This document shows, piece after piece, positions 13,021 through 28,000 of a stretch of DNA of 64,000 bases (its first letter is position 1; each line of letters opens with the position of its first letter). The notes beneath the pieces were generated by a model. The model ran no database searches. It was given only the letters and a program-made list of their open reading frames with translations, and was not told the DNA's origin. The position numbers and the translations under genes were made by a program. The DNA lies in NCBI GenBank assembly GCA_965371445.1, contig CBDUYN010000013.1, forward strand, positions 36,102-100,101, written 5' to 3'. Origin of the DNA: DASWIG01 sp965371445. GTDB lineage: Bacteria; Acidobacteriota; Thermoanaerobaculia; Multivoradales; J023.

Positions 13021-16000
13021 CGATTCCACGACGCCTCGCTGAGCTGCTCGCCCAGGGCGTCGAGCTGTGGGCCGACGGCGAGACGTTGCGCTGCCGGGCC
13101 GAGCCCGGCATCCTGACCTCGGCTCACCGCCACCTGCTCAGCGAGCGAAAGGCCGAAATCGTCGCTCTCCTCGGACAGCGGCGGAAGCACGCCGTCCCCT
13201 CTTGTGGCCAGGAAAGGCTCCTCTTCCTCCACGAGCTCGGACCCTGCGGCGCGGCCTACCACATCCCCGTGATCACCCGGCTGCGCGGCCGGCTTGCCGT
13301 CGCGGCGCTGGAGGCGAGCTGGTCCGATCTGGTGGCCCGCCACGACTCCCTGCGCACTGCCTTCACCTTCCTCGACGCTCAGCCGGTCCAGGTCGTCGCC
13401 GACGACGTCGACCCGAGCCTGCCGCTGGCCGACCTCCGAGGCCTCCCGGCCGCGGCCCGCGAGAGAGCCGCCCGGCGGCTGGCTACGGCGATGATCCACC
13501 GTCCTTTCGACTTGCGGCGGGGTCCCTTGTGGAAGGTGGCCCTGCTGCGTCTCGGCCGCGAAGATCACCTGCTGCTGATCGTGCTCCACCACACGATCGC
13601 CGACGGCTGGTCGACGCAAGTGCTGCGGCGTGAGCTCCGGAGCCTCTACCAGGCGCGGAGCACGAACCGATCCGCTTCGCTGGCCGAGCCGGCAATCCAG
13701 TACACCGATTTTGCCCGCTGGCAACGCCAGTGGCTTCGCAGCGAGGCACCCGACGTTCATCTCGGATACTGGCGCGATCGACTCGGCACGGACCTGCCGA
13801 CATTGTCGCTGCCCACCGACCGGCCACGGCCGGCGGTCGCGAGCTACCGCGGGGCAACCCAGGCCGTAGCGGTCCCCCCCCGCCTTCACGAGGCCCTCGA
13901 GGCCTTGGGTCGGCAGCGTAGGGCTTCGCTTTTCGTGACCCTGCTCGCGGCCTTCATGACCCTGCTCCACCGCCTGACGCGACAGCGCGACGTCGTCGTC
14001 GGCTCGCCGACGGCCAACCGGAACCGGGATGAAGTCGAAGGGTTGATCGGTTGCTTCGTCAACAGCCTGGTGCTGCGGGGGAGCTTCGCTCCGAGAACGC
14101 CTGGCAAGCCAATCGACTTCCTCGTCCTCCTGGACCGCATTCGCGACGTCGTCCTGGAGGCCCTCGACCACCAAGACCTGCCCTTCGAAAAGCTGGTCGA
14201 GGCCCTGGCACCGTCTCGGGACCCCGGCCGGCCGCCGCTTTTCCAGGTGAGCTTCGCGCTGCACGACGCCCCACCCACCCTCAGGCTTCCCGGACTGGAG
14301 CTCGAACCGGTGACACCCGTGGCCGACGCGGCGCGCTTCGACCTGGAGGTGTACATGCGCCGTGAGGCGGCCGGAGGCCTCGCCGGAGTAATCGTCTACG
14401 GCACGGAGCTTTTCGACGCGACCTCGGTCCGCCGTTTCGCACGGCGGTACGAGCGTCTGCTCCAGACCCTTGCCGAGGCTCCGCGCCGCCCTCTCGCCGA
14501 GCTGCCGCTGCTCGCACCGAGCGAACGGCACCAGCTGATTTTCGAGTGGCAGAGCTCTGGGCCGCCCAGGTCCGTTACGCCTTGGCTGACGCGGCGCCTC
14601 TCGGCCCAGGTCAAGCGCACGCCTGAGGCTATCGCCATGGTGTACGAAGAGCGGACCTGGACCTATCGGGAGCTCGACCAGGTAACCGACCAGCTGGCGT
14701 CGAAGCTGGAGCGGATCGTGGGCGGGGGGGATCCGGAGCCGCGGATCGGCCTCTACGTCGATCGCTCTCCGGAGATGGTGACCGGCCTCTTGACCATCCT
14801 CAAGGCGGGTTGCGTCTACGTGCCGCTGGACCCCGCCGACCCGGGCGACCGCCTGGCCCTCCTGCTGGACGAAGCCCGGGTGTCGGTCGTGCTCACCCAG
14901 GCTCGCCTGGCGCCATCCTTGCCGGCCTCCGAGGCGGCGGTGACCCTCCTGGACGGCGAGGGGGAGGGAGGCCATGCCGTGCGCCGCCCCGCGAGACCGG
15001 TGAGGGGCGAGAGCCTGGCCTACGTCCTGCACACCTCCGGCTCCACGGGCCGGCCGAAGGGGGTGCTGGTCTCTCACCGTGCCCTGGTGGCTCACTGCCT
15101 CGACATGGCGGAGCGCTACGGGCTCACTCCGGGCGACCGCGTGTTGCTGTTCGCTGCGGCCGGCTTCGACGTGTCGCTGGAGCAGGCGCTGGTGCCGCTC
15201 CTCTGCGGGGCCGCCGTGGTGGTGCGGCCGGCGCGCCTCTGGGAGCCCCGGGAGCTCCTGGAGGCGATGGCCCGGATGCGATGGACCGTGGTGAATCTGC
15301 CCCCGGCCTACTGGAGCGAGCTGATTCGCGAGCACGGAGACGAGCCGCCGCCCGACTCGCTGCGCCTCGTGATCGTCGGCGGTGAGGAGATGCCGGGCGC
15401 CATGCTTCGCCTCTGGCAGCGAAGCGCCTGGAGCTCGATCCGCCTGCTCAATGCCTACGGCCCAACCGAGGCCACCGTCACGTCGACGCTGTTCGAGCCC
15501 GGGCCCGAGCACCGAAACGGCGCCGCCACGGTACCTGTCGGCCGGCCGATCGGCGGCCGGCAGCTCTACGTCCTCGACCCGGCCGGCCGGCCGGTGCCCG
15601 TCGGGGTGGCGGCTGAGCTCCATCTCGGGGGCGCTGCCCTAGCCCGAGGCTACCTCCGGCGGCCGGCCGCGACGGCAGAAAAGTTTGTGCCGCACCCGTT
15701 CAGCGACGAGCCGGGGGGACGCTTGTACAAGACCGGAGACCGGGGGCGTCACCTGGCCGACGGGAACGTCGAATTCCTCGGTCGCCTTGACCGTCAACTG
15801 GAGATCCGTGGCCTTCGCGTCGAGCCGGGCGAGATCGAAGGGGTGCTCGGCGAGCATCCGTGGATACGCCATTGCGTCGTAGTGAGGCGTCAAGTCGGCC
15901 TCGGCGGCCCCCAGCTGGTGGCCTACGTGGTGCCTGAGCAGACTCCCGCCAAGCTGCCGGTGCCGGAGCTCACGGAGTGCCTGAGCAGCTATCTGGAAAA

Positions 16001-19000
16001 AAAGCTGCCGGCGGCCATGGTGCCTTCCGGCTGGGTTCTCCTGGCGAGCTTGCCGCGGACTCCCCGGGGAAAGGTCGACCACGCCGCGCTGCCGGCGCCG
16101 GAGCGCGAACGCGCGGACGCGGCACCGGCCTCCGCTCCTCCTCGCACGGCCCTGGAGGAACGGCTCATCGAGATCTGGAGCCAGCTTCTGGGACGCGGCG
16201 GAATTGGTGTCGACGACAATTTCTTCGCGCTCGGCGGCCACTCCCTGCTCGCCCTCCGGATGGTCTCCCGCGTGCGTGAGCACCTGGGACGCCGGCTGGA
16301 CCTCGGCCAGGTGTTCGAGCGGCCCACCGTCGCGCAGGTGGCCCGGTACCTCGAAACCGTCGCTGAAGCCGACAGCTCCCCGCCCCTCCTGCCGGGGGAC
16401 CGCCGTGGCGAGCTCCCCTTGTCGTTCGCGCAGGAGCGATTGTGGTTCCTGGACCAGTTGGAGCCTGGCAGCCCGGCCTACAACATCCCTAGCGCTTGGC
16501 GGCTCGACGGCCCGCTCCAGCGCGCGGCGTTGGAAGCGTCCGTCGCCGAAATCGTTCGCCGCCACGAGGTCCTGCGGACGCGGTTTCCGAGCGCCGACGG
16601 CAAGCCCCGTCAGGAGATCGCCGCCGGGCGGCCGCTGGCGCTTCCTCTCGTCAACCTCGCGGGGCTGCCTCCAAAGCGCCGGCGCGACGAAGGGCAGCGC
16701 CTGATCGGCCGGGAAGCGGCGCGGCCCTTCTCGCTGGCCCGGGGCCCTCTGCTGCGGGTGACGCTGGTGCGGCTCGGAGGCGAGCGGCATCTCTTCCTGC
16801 GTGTCGTCCACCACATCGTCTCCGACCAGTGGTCCGAGGAGATCTTTCACCGCGAGATCGGCGCGCTCTACGCCGCCGCCACCTCCGGCCGCCCCTCCCC
16901 TCTGGCGAAGCTGCCCGTCCAGTACGCCGACTTCGCCTCGTGGCAGCGCCGTCGGCTCCGTGGTGAGACCCTGCGCCACCAGCTCTCCTACTGGCGCCGG
17001 CAGCTCTCCGGTCAGCTTCCGCCTCTCCAACTCTCCACCGACCGACCGCGCGGCGCCGTCCGAGGCTCGCGGGCGGCCTACCGTACCCGGAGGCTTGACG
17101 CGGACCTTACGGGCTCCCTGAGGCGATTGAGCCTCGATGCCGGAGCCTCCCTCTTCATGACCACCCTGGCTGCCTTCATGATCCTGCTCGCGCGCCTCAC
17201 GCCTCACCGGGAGATCGTCGTCGGCTCGCCGATCGCCAATCGTACCCGCCACGAAACGGAAGAGATGATCGGCTTTTTCGTCAACACCCTGGTGCTGCGC
17301 GGCGACCTGACGGGCAACCCGAGCTTTCGCCGCTTCCTGGAACGGGTCCGTGCGACGGTCCTGGAGGCCTACGCCCATCCGGACCTCCCCTTCGAGAAGC
17401 TGGTCGAGGAGCTTCATCCCGTACGCCACCTGGAGCGCAACCCGCTCTTTCAGGTGATGTTCGACCTGCTGCAAAGGCCGTTCGAGCCTTTTGGGCTGGT
17501 CGGGCTGTCGGCGAGCCGGACGGAGGTCCCCGGCGGGGTCGCGCTGTTCGAGCCGTCGCTCAGCGTGGCCGACGAAGGGGACCACCTGGTCGCGGCCCTG
17601 GTCTATGACGCCGGCCTTTTCGACTCCACCACGATCCTTCGCCTGCTTTCTCACTTCGATGGCCTGCTCCGGAGCTTCACGGCCGATCCGGAGCGGCGCC
17701 TACTCGAGGCTTCGCTGTGGAGCGCCGCCGAGCGGCATCAGGTCGTGGTGGAGTGGAGCCGCCGGCGGCCGGCCGGCCGCGGCCTCTCTTTCCAACTCTT
17801 CTTCGAGGCCCGAGCCGCCGCCGCTCCCGAGGCTCTGGCCGTGATCGACGCCGCGACCGAGCAAGAGCTGACCTACGCCCAGCTCAATCGCCGCGCCAAC
17901 CGCCTGGCCCATTTCCTAAAGCGGCGCGGAGTGGGCCCCGAGGTCCGCGTCAGCGTGATGATGGAGCGCTCCTGCGACCTGGTGGTCGTCCTCCTCGGCA
18001 TCCTCAAGGCGGGGGGGGCCTATGTCCCCCTCGATCCCGCCTATCCGGACCAGCGCCTCGACTTCATGGCCAAGGCCGCCGGGGTGGCGATGCGGATCAC
18101 CGACAGGATCCTGGCGGAGGCGCCGCTGGAGGCTGAGACGAGCGACAATCCGCCGCTCGCCGCACCACCGCAGGCGACCGCCTACGTGATCTACACCTCG
18201 GGCTCGAGCGGCTGGCCCAAGGGGGTGGCCGTGACCCACGGCTCCCTGGCCTGGTATTGCCTGGCCTGCGGTGATCTTTACGGCTTTGCGGCAGGGGAGC
18301 GAATCTTGCAGTTCTCCCCGCTCAGCTTCGACATCAGCGTCGAGGAGATCTTTCCCAGCCTGGCCAGCGGCGCCACCTTGGTGCTGCGCGACGAGCCGAT
18401 GGCAGAATCCGCCGAGGCATTCCTCGCCGGCTGTCACCGCGGCTCCGTCACCTGGGTCTCGCTTCCCACCGCTTTCTGGCACGAGCTGGCGGCCGCCCTG
18501 ACGGCCGATCCGACCTTGCAGGTTCCGGCGCTCAACGGGGTCATCGTCGGCGGCGAGCGGGTGGTGGTGGAGCACCTCGCCGCGTGGCGGCGCGCGGTCG
18601 GTCCGTCCATCCGCTTGATCAACACCTACGGTCCCACCGAGACGACCGTGGTGGCCACCGCTGGCGATCTGACCTGCCGCACCGAGCCTCCGGATGCGTT
18701 GCCGTCGATCGGCCGACCGATACCCGGTGCCCGAGTGTACGTGCTCGATCGCCAACTCAGGAACGTCCCCGTTCGAGCGGTCGGGGAAATCGGCATCGCC
18801 GGCGCAGGAGTGGCCCGGGGCTATTTCAACCAACCGGCGGCGACGGCGCGACGTTTCGTGCCCAACCCGTTTGCTGCCGAGCTGCCCGGCGACCGCCTGT
18901 ACCGGAGCGGAGATCTGGGACGATTCCGCGCCGACGGTCTCATCGAGATCCTCGGCCGGGTCGACGGGCAGGTGAAGATTCGCGGCTTTCGTGTCGAGCC

Positions 19001-22000
19001 TGGAGAGATCGAGGCCGCGCTGGCGGCTCACCCGGACGTGCGGGAGGCTGCGGTGATCGCCCTGGAACAGCAGTTGGCGGCCTTTGTGACCGCTGCCCAG
19101 GGCACCTCCACCGGGCCGCTGATCCAGGAGCTCCGCCGCTCGCTCCAGGAAAAGCTACCCCGCTACATGATCCCCTCGATCCTCGTCGCTCTGCCAAGCC
19201 TGCCGCGTACGCCCACCGGCAAGGTGGACCAGAGCGCTCTCGCGGCGAAGGCGAGAGAGCGCACAAGCGGGACGGCTGGCACGGAGCGCTCGCCAAGAAC
19301 CGCCGACGAGGAGATCCTCCTGGCCGTCTGGAGCCAGCTCCTCGAGCGCGAGGACATCGGCATCCACGACGACTTCTTCGAGCTGGGAGGACACTCGCTC
19401 AACGCCACGCGCCTGCTCGCGCGGGTACGGCGGATCTTCCGGCTGGAGATCCCGCTGCGAGGATTGTTCGAAGGCCCGACCGTGGCCGAGCTCGCCGCGA
19501 GCTTCCAGACAGCCCGGCGCTCCACGGCGCCCCCCCTCGTAGCGGTCCCCAGGGAGGATGAGCTCCCGCTCTCTTTCGCTCAGCGACGTCTCTGGTTCCT
19601 CGAGCAGCTCGAGCCGGGCAGCGCGGCCTACAACATGCCCAGCGCTTTCCGCCTGGAGGGAGAGCTCGACGCCGTCCTCCTCGAGCGAGCTCTTCGAGAA
19701 ATCGTACGGCGTCATGAAATCCTGCGGACCCGATTCCTGAGCTCCGACGGTCGGCCTCGACAGGTGATCTCGGAGGCGGATCTCGCGTACCTGCCGCGGG
19801 TCGACCTTACTGGGTTAGCGCCCCCTCGGCGCAGAGCCACCGCGCGCCATCTCGTCGACAGCGAAGCCGCTCGGCCCTTCGACCTGGCCCGGGGACCTTT
19901 GCTGCGCCCCGCCTTGCTCCGGCTCATCCCCGGCGAGCACGTCCTGATCCTTCATCTGCATCACATCATCTCCGACGGATGGTCGCACGAGGTGCTGTCT
20001 CGCGAGCTGACGACTCTCTATCAGGCCCTCTCCCCGAGCGAGTCAGAGCCCGCGGCGCTGCCGAAGCTCGAGATTCAATACGCCGACTTCGCGCTCTGGC
20101 AAAGAGAGTGGCTCCGCGGCGAGCGCCTGGAAGAGCTTCTCGCCTACTGGAAGCGTCATCTCGCCGGCTCACCGTCGCACCTGGACTTGCCCACCGACCG
20201 GCCGCGCCCGGCGGTACGGAGCTTCCACGGCGAGCGCCGGCCGTTCGGGCTCCGGGGCGGCGTCTACGACGGCCTAAGGCGCCTTGCGCGCAGCGTTCCG
20301 GCGACCCTGTTCATGACCTTGTTGGCGGCGTTCCAGACGCTCTTGGCACGCTACACCCAAAGCCGGGACCTGTGCGTAGGGACGGCGATCGCGGGTCGAA
20401 ACCGCCTCGAAACTGAGCCGTTGATCGGCTTTTTCGTCAACACCCTCCCCCTGCGCTGTGAGCTGGACGACGACCGGAGCTTCTCCGAGCTCCTGGAGTC
20501 CGTGCGGGAAGTCGCCCTCGGGGCCTACCAGCACCAGGATCTGCCATTCGAAAAGCTGGTCGAAGAGCTGCAGCCGGAGCGCTACCTGGGGTCTTCGCCT
20601 TTCTTCCAGGTCTTCCTCGTCCTGCAGAGCACGCCGGCGGAGCCGCCGCTGCCGCCCGGCCTCACCGTCCAGCCCCTGGACATCGCATTCCGCCGAACCA
20701 AGTTCGACCTATCTTTATCGTGCCTCGAAACCCCCGGGGAGCTGCGGGGCGAGCTCGTCTACAGCCAGGAGCTGTTCGACGCCTCCACCGTTCAACGGCT
20801 GTGCCGTCATCTCGAGAACCTGCTCGCCGAGATCGTTGCGGATCCGTCACGGCGGCTTTGTGACTTGTCCTTTCTGGGCCGCGGTGAGCGTCATCAACTG
20901 GTAGTGGAAGCCGCCAGCCCCGAGACGGACGCGCCACGGGAGGCATGGATCCATCATCTCTTCGCCGCCCAGGTCGCGAGGAGCCCCGACGCCGTCGCGC
21001 TCGTTTTCGCCGAGCAAAGCCTCACCTACCGCGAGCTCGACCGGCGCGCCACCCTTCTGGCCCGTCGCCTTCGCGAGGAGGGCGTCGGCCCCGAGGTCCC
21101 GGTGGCGCTCTCCATCCCGCGCTCGCCCGACATGGCCGTGGCGATCCTGGCGGTCCTCAAAGCCGGCGCGGCCTATGTCGCCCTGGACCTGCGCTATCCT
21201 GAAGCCCATGCGCTGCGTTTGCTGAGCGACGTCAGAGCCCCTCTGCTGTTGACGGTGACGGCGCTGTGCGAGCGCTTCTCCTCCTATGCGGGAACCCTCC
21301 TTTGTCTCGACCGCCAGGGCCCGCCGGCGGCCGAGCCCGGCGGACCCGATCCGAGCCCCCGGCACCTGGCTTATGCGACCTACACCTCGGGCTCCACCGG
21401 TGCCCCTAAAGCGGTTCTCGTCGCCCATCGCGGGGTCGTGGCCTACCTCGACTTCCTGGTCCGCCGTTTCCGCCTCGGGCGAGACGACGTCGTCCTCCAG
21501 ATCGCGCCCCTGAGCTTCGACATGTCGGTTCGCGACCTGATCGGTCCGCTGGTGGCCGGAGCGCGAGTCGTGCTGGTGTCGGAGAGCGCGGCCAGAGATC
21601 CGGCGGCGCTTCTGGCGAGCGTCGAAGAGCATCGGGTGACCTGTTGGCTCGGCATCGTGCCCTCCCTCCTGGCGAGCTGTCTCGACGAAGCCTCCCGGGG
21701 AGCCTACAGGCTCGATTCGGTGCGGCTCGTGGTGGTCGGCGGCGAGAGCCTTCTCCGGGTGCTCGGGGAGCGCGCCAGAGACGCCTTCGGCGACGGCACC
21801 GAGGTGGTGAACCACTACGGGACCAGCGAAAGTTACGGGGCCCTGAGCCACGCCCTGACCGATTTCCACCTCGCAGGGGAGACGGTTCCCGTCGGTCGGC
21901 CAAATCCGCACACCTCGGTCTTGATCCTCGACCGGCGGCTGTGTCCGGTGGCTCTCGGCTCGGCCGGTGAGCTGTGCGTCGGCGGCGCCTCTCTGGCCCG

Positions 22001-25000
22001 CGGCTACTTCCAGCGGCCGGGGCTGACCGCCCGGCGCTTCGTCCCCGATCCGTTCAGCACCCAGCCGGGAGAACGGCTCTACCGCACCGGCGACCTGGCC
22101 CGCTACCGCAACGACGGCAACCTGGAGGTCGCCGGCCGTATCGACCGGCAGATCAAGCTTCGCGGGTTCAGGATCGAGCCCGGAGAGATCGAGGCGAGCT
22201 TGCTTCGCCACCCCGCGGTTCGAGAGGTGGCGGTCGTGATGTCCGACCGGGGCGCCGCCGGGGAACGACGTTTGGTCGCTTTTTTCGTCGCTGGCGGCGA
22301 GCCGGCGCCGCAAAGCGGTGAGCTACGCCGCCTCCTTGAGCGACAGCTGCCCGACTACATGATCCCCGGACGTTTTTTGAGACGTCGCCAGCTCCCTCTC
22401 AACCGCCGCAGCAAGGTCGACCGGACGGCGCTCAGCCGCGAAACGATGGAGCACGAGCCGCCGGAAGGGCCGGCCGGCGCCCTCGTGGCCCCGCGAGACC
22501 CGATCGAGGAAATGGTGGCGGAGGTCTGGGCCGGCCTGCTCGATCTCGACCGCGTGGGGGCTCACGACGACTTCTTCGAGCTAGGAGGCCACTCGCTTCT
22601 GGCGACGCGGGTGATCGCGCGGCTGCGGCGAAGCTTCCAGGTAGAGCTTGCGGTTCGCTCGCTCTTCGAGAATCAGACGGTCGCCAAGCTCGCGAGTCAC
22701 CTCCGGGAAGCTCTCAAGAGGGGCTCGCGAGTGGCCATGGCACCGCTCAAACGGGTGCGTCGCGACCGTGAGATTCCCCTCTCCTTCGCGCAACAGCGCC
22801 TGTGGTTTCTCCATCAGCTCGAGCCAGCCAGCCCGGCCTACAACGTCCAGGGCGCTTTCCGCCTGGAAGGTCCCCTCGACACGGCCGCTTTGGAAGGTGC
22901 GCTGCGGGAGATCGTCCGGCGCCACGAGGTCCTGCGCACCACGCTCCCGAGCGTCGAGGGGGTCGCCCGGCAACGGATCGCCACGAACACCTGTCACCTC
23001 ATGGTCGTCGACCTCGGCAAGCTCTCACCACAGCAGCAGCAGAGCGAGGTGCGTCGCCGCCTCGCGCAAGAGACCCGAAGCCCCTACGAGCTGACGCGGG
23101 ACCGGCCCCTGCGCCTGCGGTTGCTCCGCCTCTCTCCACGTCTCGCCGTCCTGGCTCTCGGCGTGCACCACGTCGCGTGGGACGGCTGGTCGCAGGGCAT
23201 TTTCCACCGCGAGCTGACGGCACTCTACGACGCCGGCTCCCGGCGGCAGCCCTCGCCGTTGCCGGAGCTTGCCATCCAGTATGCCGACTTTTCCTGCTGG
23301 CAGCGGGAAGCCATGTCCGGCAAGACGCTCAAGGCCCTGCTCGCCTACTGGTGTCGCCAACTGATGGGGCTTTCGCCCCTCGAGGTCCCCCTCGACCGGC
23401 CTCGTCCGGCGATGCAGACCTTCGCGGGCGCCTCGTGCGGGCTGCAGTTGCGACGCGACGTGAGCGCCGCTCTGAAGCATCTCAGCCAGGAGCGGGGCAC
23501 CTCGCTTTTCATGACCCTCCTGGCGGCGTGGATGACGCTGCTCTATCGACATTCGCCTCAACGCGACATTGCCGTGGGCTCGCCGATCGCCAACCGCAAC
23601 CACGAGGAGCTCGGGGGATTGATCGGCTGTCTCGTCAATACCCTGGTGTTTCGCGGCGACCTGTCCGGCCATCCCCGCTTCTCGGAGCTCCTGGAGCAGG
23701 TCCGCGAGGTCACCCTGGAGGCCTACACGCATCAAGATCTGCCTTTCGAGCAATTGGTCGACGAGCTGGCACCGGTGCGCGACTTGAGCCGGCACGCTTT
23801 GTTCCAGGTTTCCTTCGCCCTGCACAACGCTCCGCACGTAGAGCTTCGCCTGCGAGGGCTCAAGATCGAAGCGGTGGAGACCGGCCCCCTTTTCGCCCGT
23901 TTCGAGCTCGACTTCCACTGCTGGGAAACGGGCACCGGGACGGCCCCGGGGGCTTTGTCCGGAGTGCTCCTCTACAACACGGACCTCTTCGACGGCACGA
24001 CGATCGCCCGGTTTGTCCGTCATTTTGAGAACCTTCTCTCCGGCATCGTGACGCTTCCCGAGTCGCGCCTCTCCGGTCTACCCCTGTTGGCGAGCTCGGA
24101 GCGGCATCAGCTGCTCGTCGAGCGCAACGCCTCCGGCTGGCACCCCACCCTGCGGGCCGCAGGGGAGGAGCGGATAGAGGGTTTCCATCAGCGCTTCGAG
24201 CTCTGGGCCGAGCGTACGCCGGACGCGGTCGCGGTGACCGGCGCTACGGCGACGCTGAGCTACCGGGAGCTGGAGCAACGCGCCAACCGGCTGGCGCGGT
24301 ACCTGGGCCGCCGAGGGTGCGGCCCCGAAACCGTCGTGGGTTTGTCCGCCGAGCGTTCCCCGGAGATGGTCGTCGCCCTTCTGGGTATCCTCAAGGCCGG
24401 GGCGGCCTATCTGCCGCTCGACCCGAGCCTTCCGGAGCGACGCCTGAGCTACATGCTGACAGACTCCGGCGCCTCGCTGCTCCTCACACGGAGATCTCTT
24501 GCCGGGCCGCCGGGGCTTGGCAAGACACTGCAGCGCGTCGACCTCGACGCCGACGACCCAGCCATCGCGAGTTGCAGCGACATGAGACCACCTCGTCGGG
24601 TGAGGTCCTCGAACCTGGCTTACGTCATCTACACCTCCGGCTCGACGGGCCAGCCCAAGGGAGTCGCAGTGACCCATGGCGCCGTGATCAACTTCTTGCA
24701 GGCGATGGCTCGGCGGCCGGGGCTCACCGAGCGTGACGTCTTGCTCTCGGTGACCACCCTTTCGTTCGACATCGCCGTATTGGAGCTGTTTCTGCCGCTC
24801 GTCACGGGTGCCCGGGTCGCCATCGTGCCTCGCACAGTGGCCTTGGACGGCCTGCGCCTGGCCCGGGCGCTGGACGAGTCGCGCGCCACGGTGATGCAGG
24901 CCACGCCGGCCACTTGGCGCCTGCTCCTGGAAAGCGATTGGCCGGGCCGGGAGACGCTCAGGGTCTTCTGTGGCGGAGAAGCGCTGCCCGGGGCCTTGGC

Positions 25001-28000
25001 CGACGAGCTCCGGCGACGGTGCGCCTCGGTCTGTAATCTGTATGGCCCGACGGAGACCACGATCTGGTCGACGGTCGCACAGGTGGAAGCCGTTCCAGGC
25101 CCGGGCCCGGCCGCCCTCGGGCAGCCGATCGCCAACACCCGGATCTATCTCCTCGATCGTTGCCTGGAGCCGGTGCCAGGCGGCGCCGTGGGCGAGCTCA
25201 CGATCGCCGGCACAGCTCTTGCCCGGGGCTATCTGGGCCGCGGCGCACGAACGGCGGAGAGCTTCGTGCCGCATCCATTCGGCACCTCGGCGGGGGAACG
25301 GCTCTACCGGACCGGCGACCTGGCGCGCCATGGGGCCGATGGCGAGCTCCTCTTTCTCGGCCGCGCCGACCACCAGGTCAAGGTGCGCGGTTTCCGGATC
25401 GAGCCGGGCGAGATCGAGGCGGCGCTGGAGCAGCATCCGACCGTGCGAGAGGCGGTGGTCGAGACCCGGGAGGCGCGCGGGGCCGAGACGGACTCGGGCC
25501 ACCCGGTTCTGGTCGCTCACGTCGTGCCACGGGGTGGGGTCGAGGCGGCACAGGAGCGGATCCCGCGCTGGCGCAGCTACCTCCAGGAGCGCTTGCCCGC
25601 CTACATGGTGCCGGCGGTTTTCATGCTCGCGACGAGCCTGCCACGCCTGCCCAACGGCAAGGTCGACCGGCGGCGGCTGCCGGCACCCGAGGCGACGCGG
25701 CCGGAGCTCGAGTCCGGCTACGTGGCGCCACGCACGGCGACCGAGAAGGCGCTGGTGGCGATCTGGGCCGACGTCCTGGGGCCGGAACGAGTGGGTGTCG
25801 ACGACGACTTCTTCGCGTTGGGCGGAGATTCCATCCTGAGCATCCGGATCGTCGCCCGGGCTCACCGGCGCGGTCTGCATCTGAGTCCGAAGGACCTCTT
25901 CCAGCATCCGACGGTCGCCGAGTTGGCACGGCTCGCGCTTCACCCTGCCCCTGCCCCGACGAGCGTCGAGCGACAGGCTCCCCTCCCCGACCTCCCCCTC
26001 ACCCGTGTCGACCGACGCTTCGAATCCGACGCCGAGGTAGAAGGGGTCTTCCCCGTTTCGCCCGCCCAGCAGGACATGTTCTCCCATTGGCTCCATGCGC
26101 CCGGCTCACAGGCTTACCTGATGCAGATCAGCTACGAGATCGAGGGCGCGCTCGACGTCGCGGCCTTCCGGCAGGCCTGGCGACGGCTCATGGATCGGCA
26201 TTCGACCCTCCGCACCTCGTTGCTTTGGGAGGGGCTGGAGCGACCGCTCCAGGTGGTGCATCGCCACCTGGAGCTGCCTTGGGAAGAGCGCGACTGGCGC
26301 TTCACCCGAGAGCACGAGACGCTCGCCGCCTACCTGCGGGCTGACCGCGCGCGTGGCTTCGACCTCACCCGGCCACCGTTGACGCGATTCACGCTCCTGC
26401 GGCTGGCCGACGAAAGGTGGTTTTTCACCTGGAGCTACCATCACGTCATCTTGGACGGCTGGTCGACGGCACGGGTGCTAGGGGAGGTTTTGACGCTGTA
26501 CCGGGGCCTGTGGGCCGGACGGGAGGTTCGCCTACCGCCGACGGTGGCGTACCGCGAGTACCTCGCCTGGCTGGAGAGCCAGGACGCGGCAGGGGCCGAG
26601 ACTTTTTGGCGGCAGGCCCTGCGCGGTCTTACCAGCCCGAGCCCACTGCCGTTTGACCGCCAGGTCGTCGCCACTCCGGACGATGCCGAAAAACGAGGAG
26701 AGCGGCGCGTTGCCCTGTCGGAGACCGTCACCGCGGAGCTCGATGGTTTTGCGCGACGCCATCGCCTCACCCTCAACACCCTGGTCCAGGCGGCCTGGGC
26801 TCTGGTCCTGGGACGCTACGGCGACGAGGAGGACGTGCTCTTCGGGGTCACCCACTCGGGGCGTCCGCCGGAAGTCCCGGGCATCGAATCGATGGTCGGC
26901 CTTTTCATCAACTCCCTACCGTTGAGAGTGTCCCTCAAGCCTGCGGCGGTGCTTCTCCCTTGGCTCCGGGAGATTCAATCGTGGAATGCGGCGATGCGCC
27001 ACTATGGCTACAGCCAGCTCTTCCAGGTGCAGGAATGGAGCGGGCTCCCTCCGGGACGCCTGGCGTTCGACAGCCTGTTGATGTTCGAAAACTACCCCCT
27101 GGACGCGGCCGCTCTCGACCCTGCGGGGACGGGCCTTACCTTCAAATGGGTCGGCAATGCGGCGCACACCAGCCTTCCCCTCGACCTGGTGGCGGTGCCG
27201 GGTGCCTCGCTGCAGGTGCGCCTGTCCTACGACAGCCGGCGGTTTGACGCGACTTCCATCGCTCGCCTCGCCGGCGCCTTCAGGACCCTCCTGGAAGGCT
27301 TCGCGGCCCGGCCGTCCGGGCGCTTGGCGGAGCTTTGCGTGCTCTCTCGGCCGCAGCGTCACCAGGTGGTCGTGGAATGGAACGACACCGCCGTCCACGA
27401 GGTAGGAGAATCCTCCGTCGTGGCGCTTTTCGAGGCCCAGGTTGAACGGGCTCCGGAGGCCGTGGCGGTGATTTCGCAAGAGACGCGCTTGAGCTACCGC
27501 GAGCTCGATCACCGGGCCCGCCGGCTGTCCCACCGCTTGCGTCACCTCGGTGTAGGGCCGGAGACGCTCGTCGCCATCTACCTTGCCCGCTCGCCAGAGG
27601 CGGTGGTGGCGCTCTTGGGAGTGCTCAAGGCCGGTGCCGCCTACCTTCCCCTGGATCTCCTCGCCCCGCACGAGCGGTTGGCCTGGATCCTGGAAGAGAC
27701 CGCGACGCCGGTCGTGTTGACCCAGCGAGACCTCGCCGACGCGCTGCCCGAAACCTCGGCGCGCCACATCTGCCTCGACCTCGACGAGGCGGTGGCCAGG
27801 CCGCCGCCGGCCGGCGGCGAAGCGCCGCACGAAAGCCCGGCTTACGTCATCTACACGTCCGGCTCGACAGGCCGACCCAAAGGGGTGGTCGTTACCAGGC
27901 GGGCTCTCGCTACCTATGTGGAGACCGCAGTGGATGAGCTCGCGCTTCGTCCGGGAGACCGGGTCCTGCAGTTCGCCGCCCTCAGCTTCGACACCCATGC

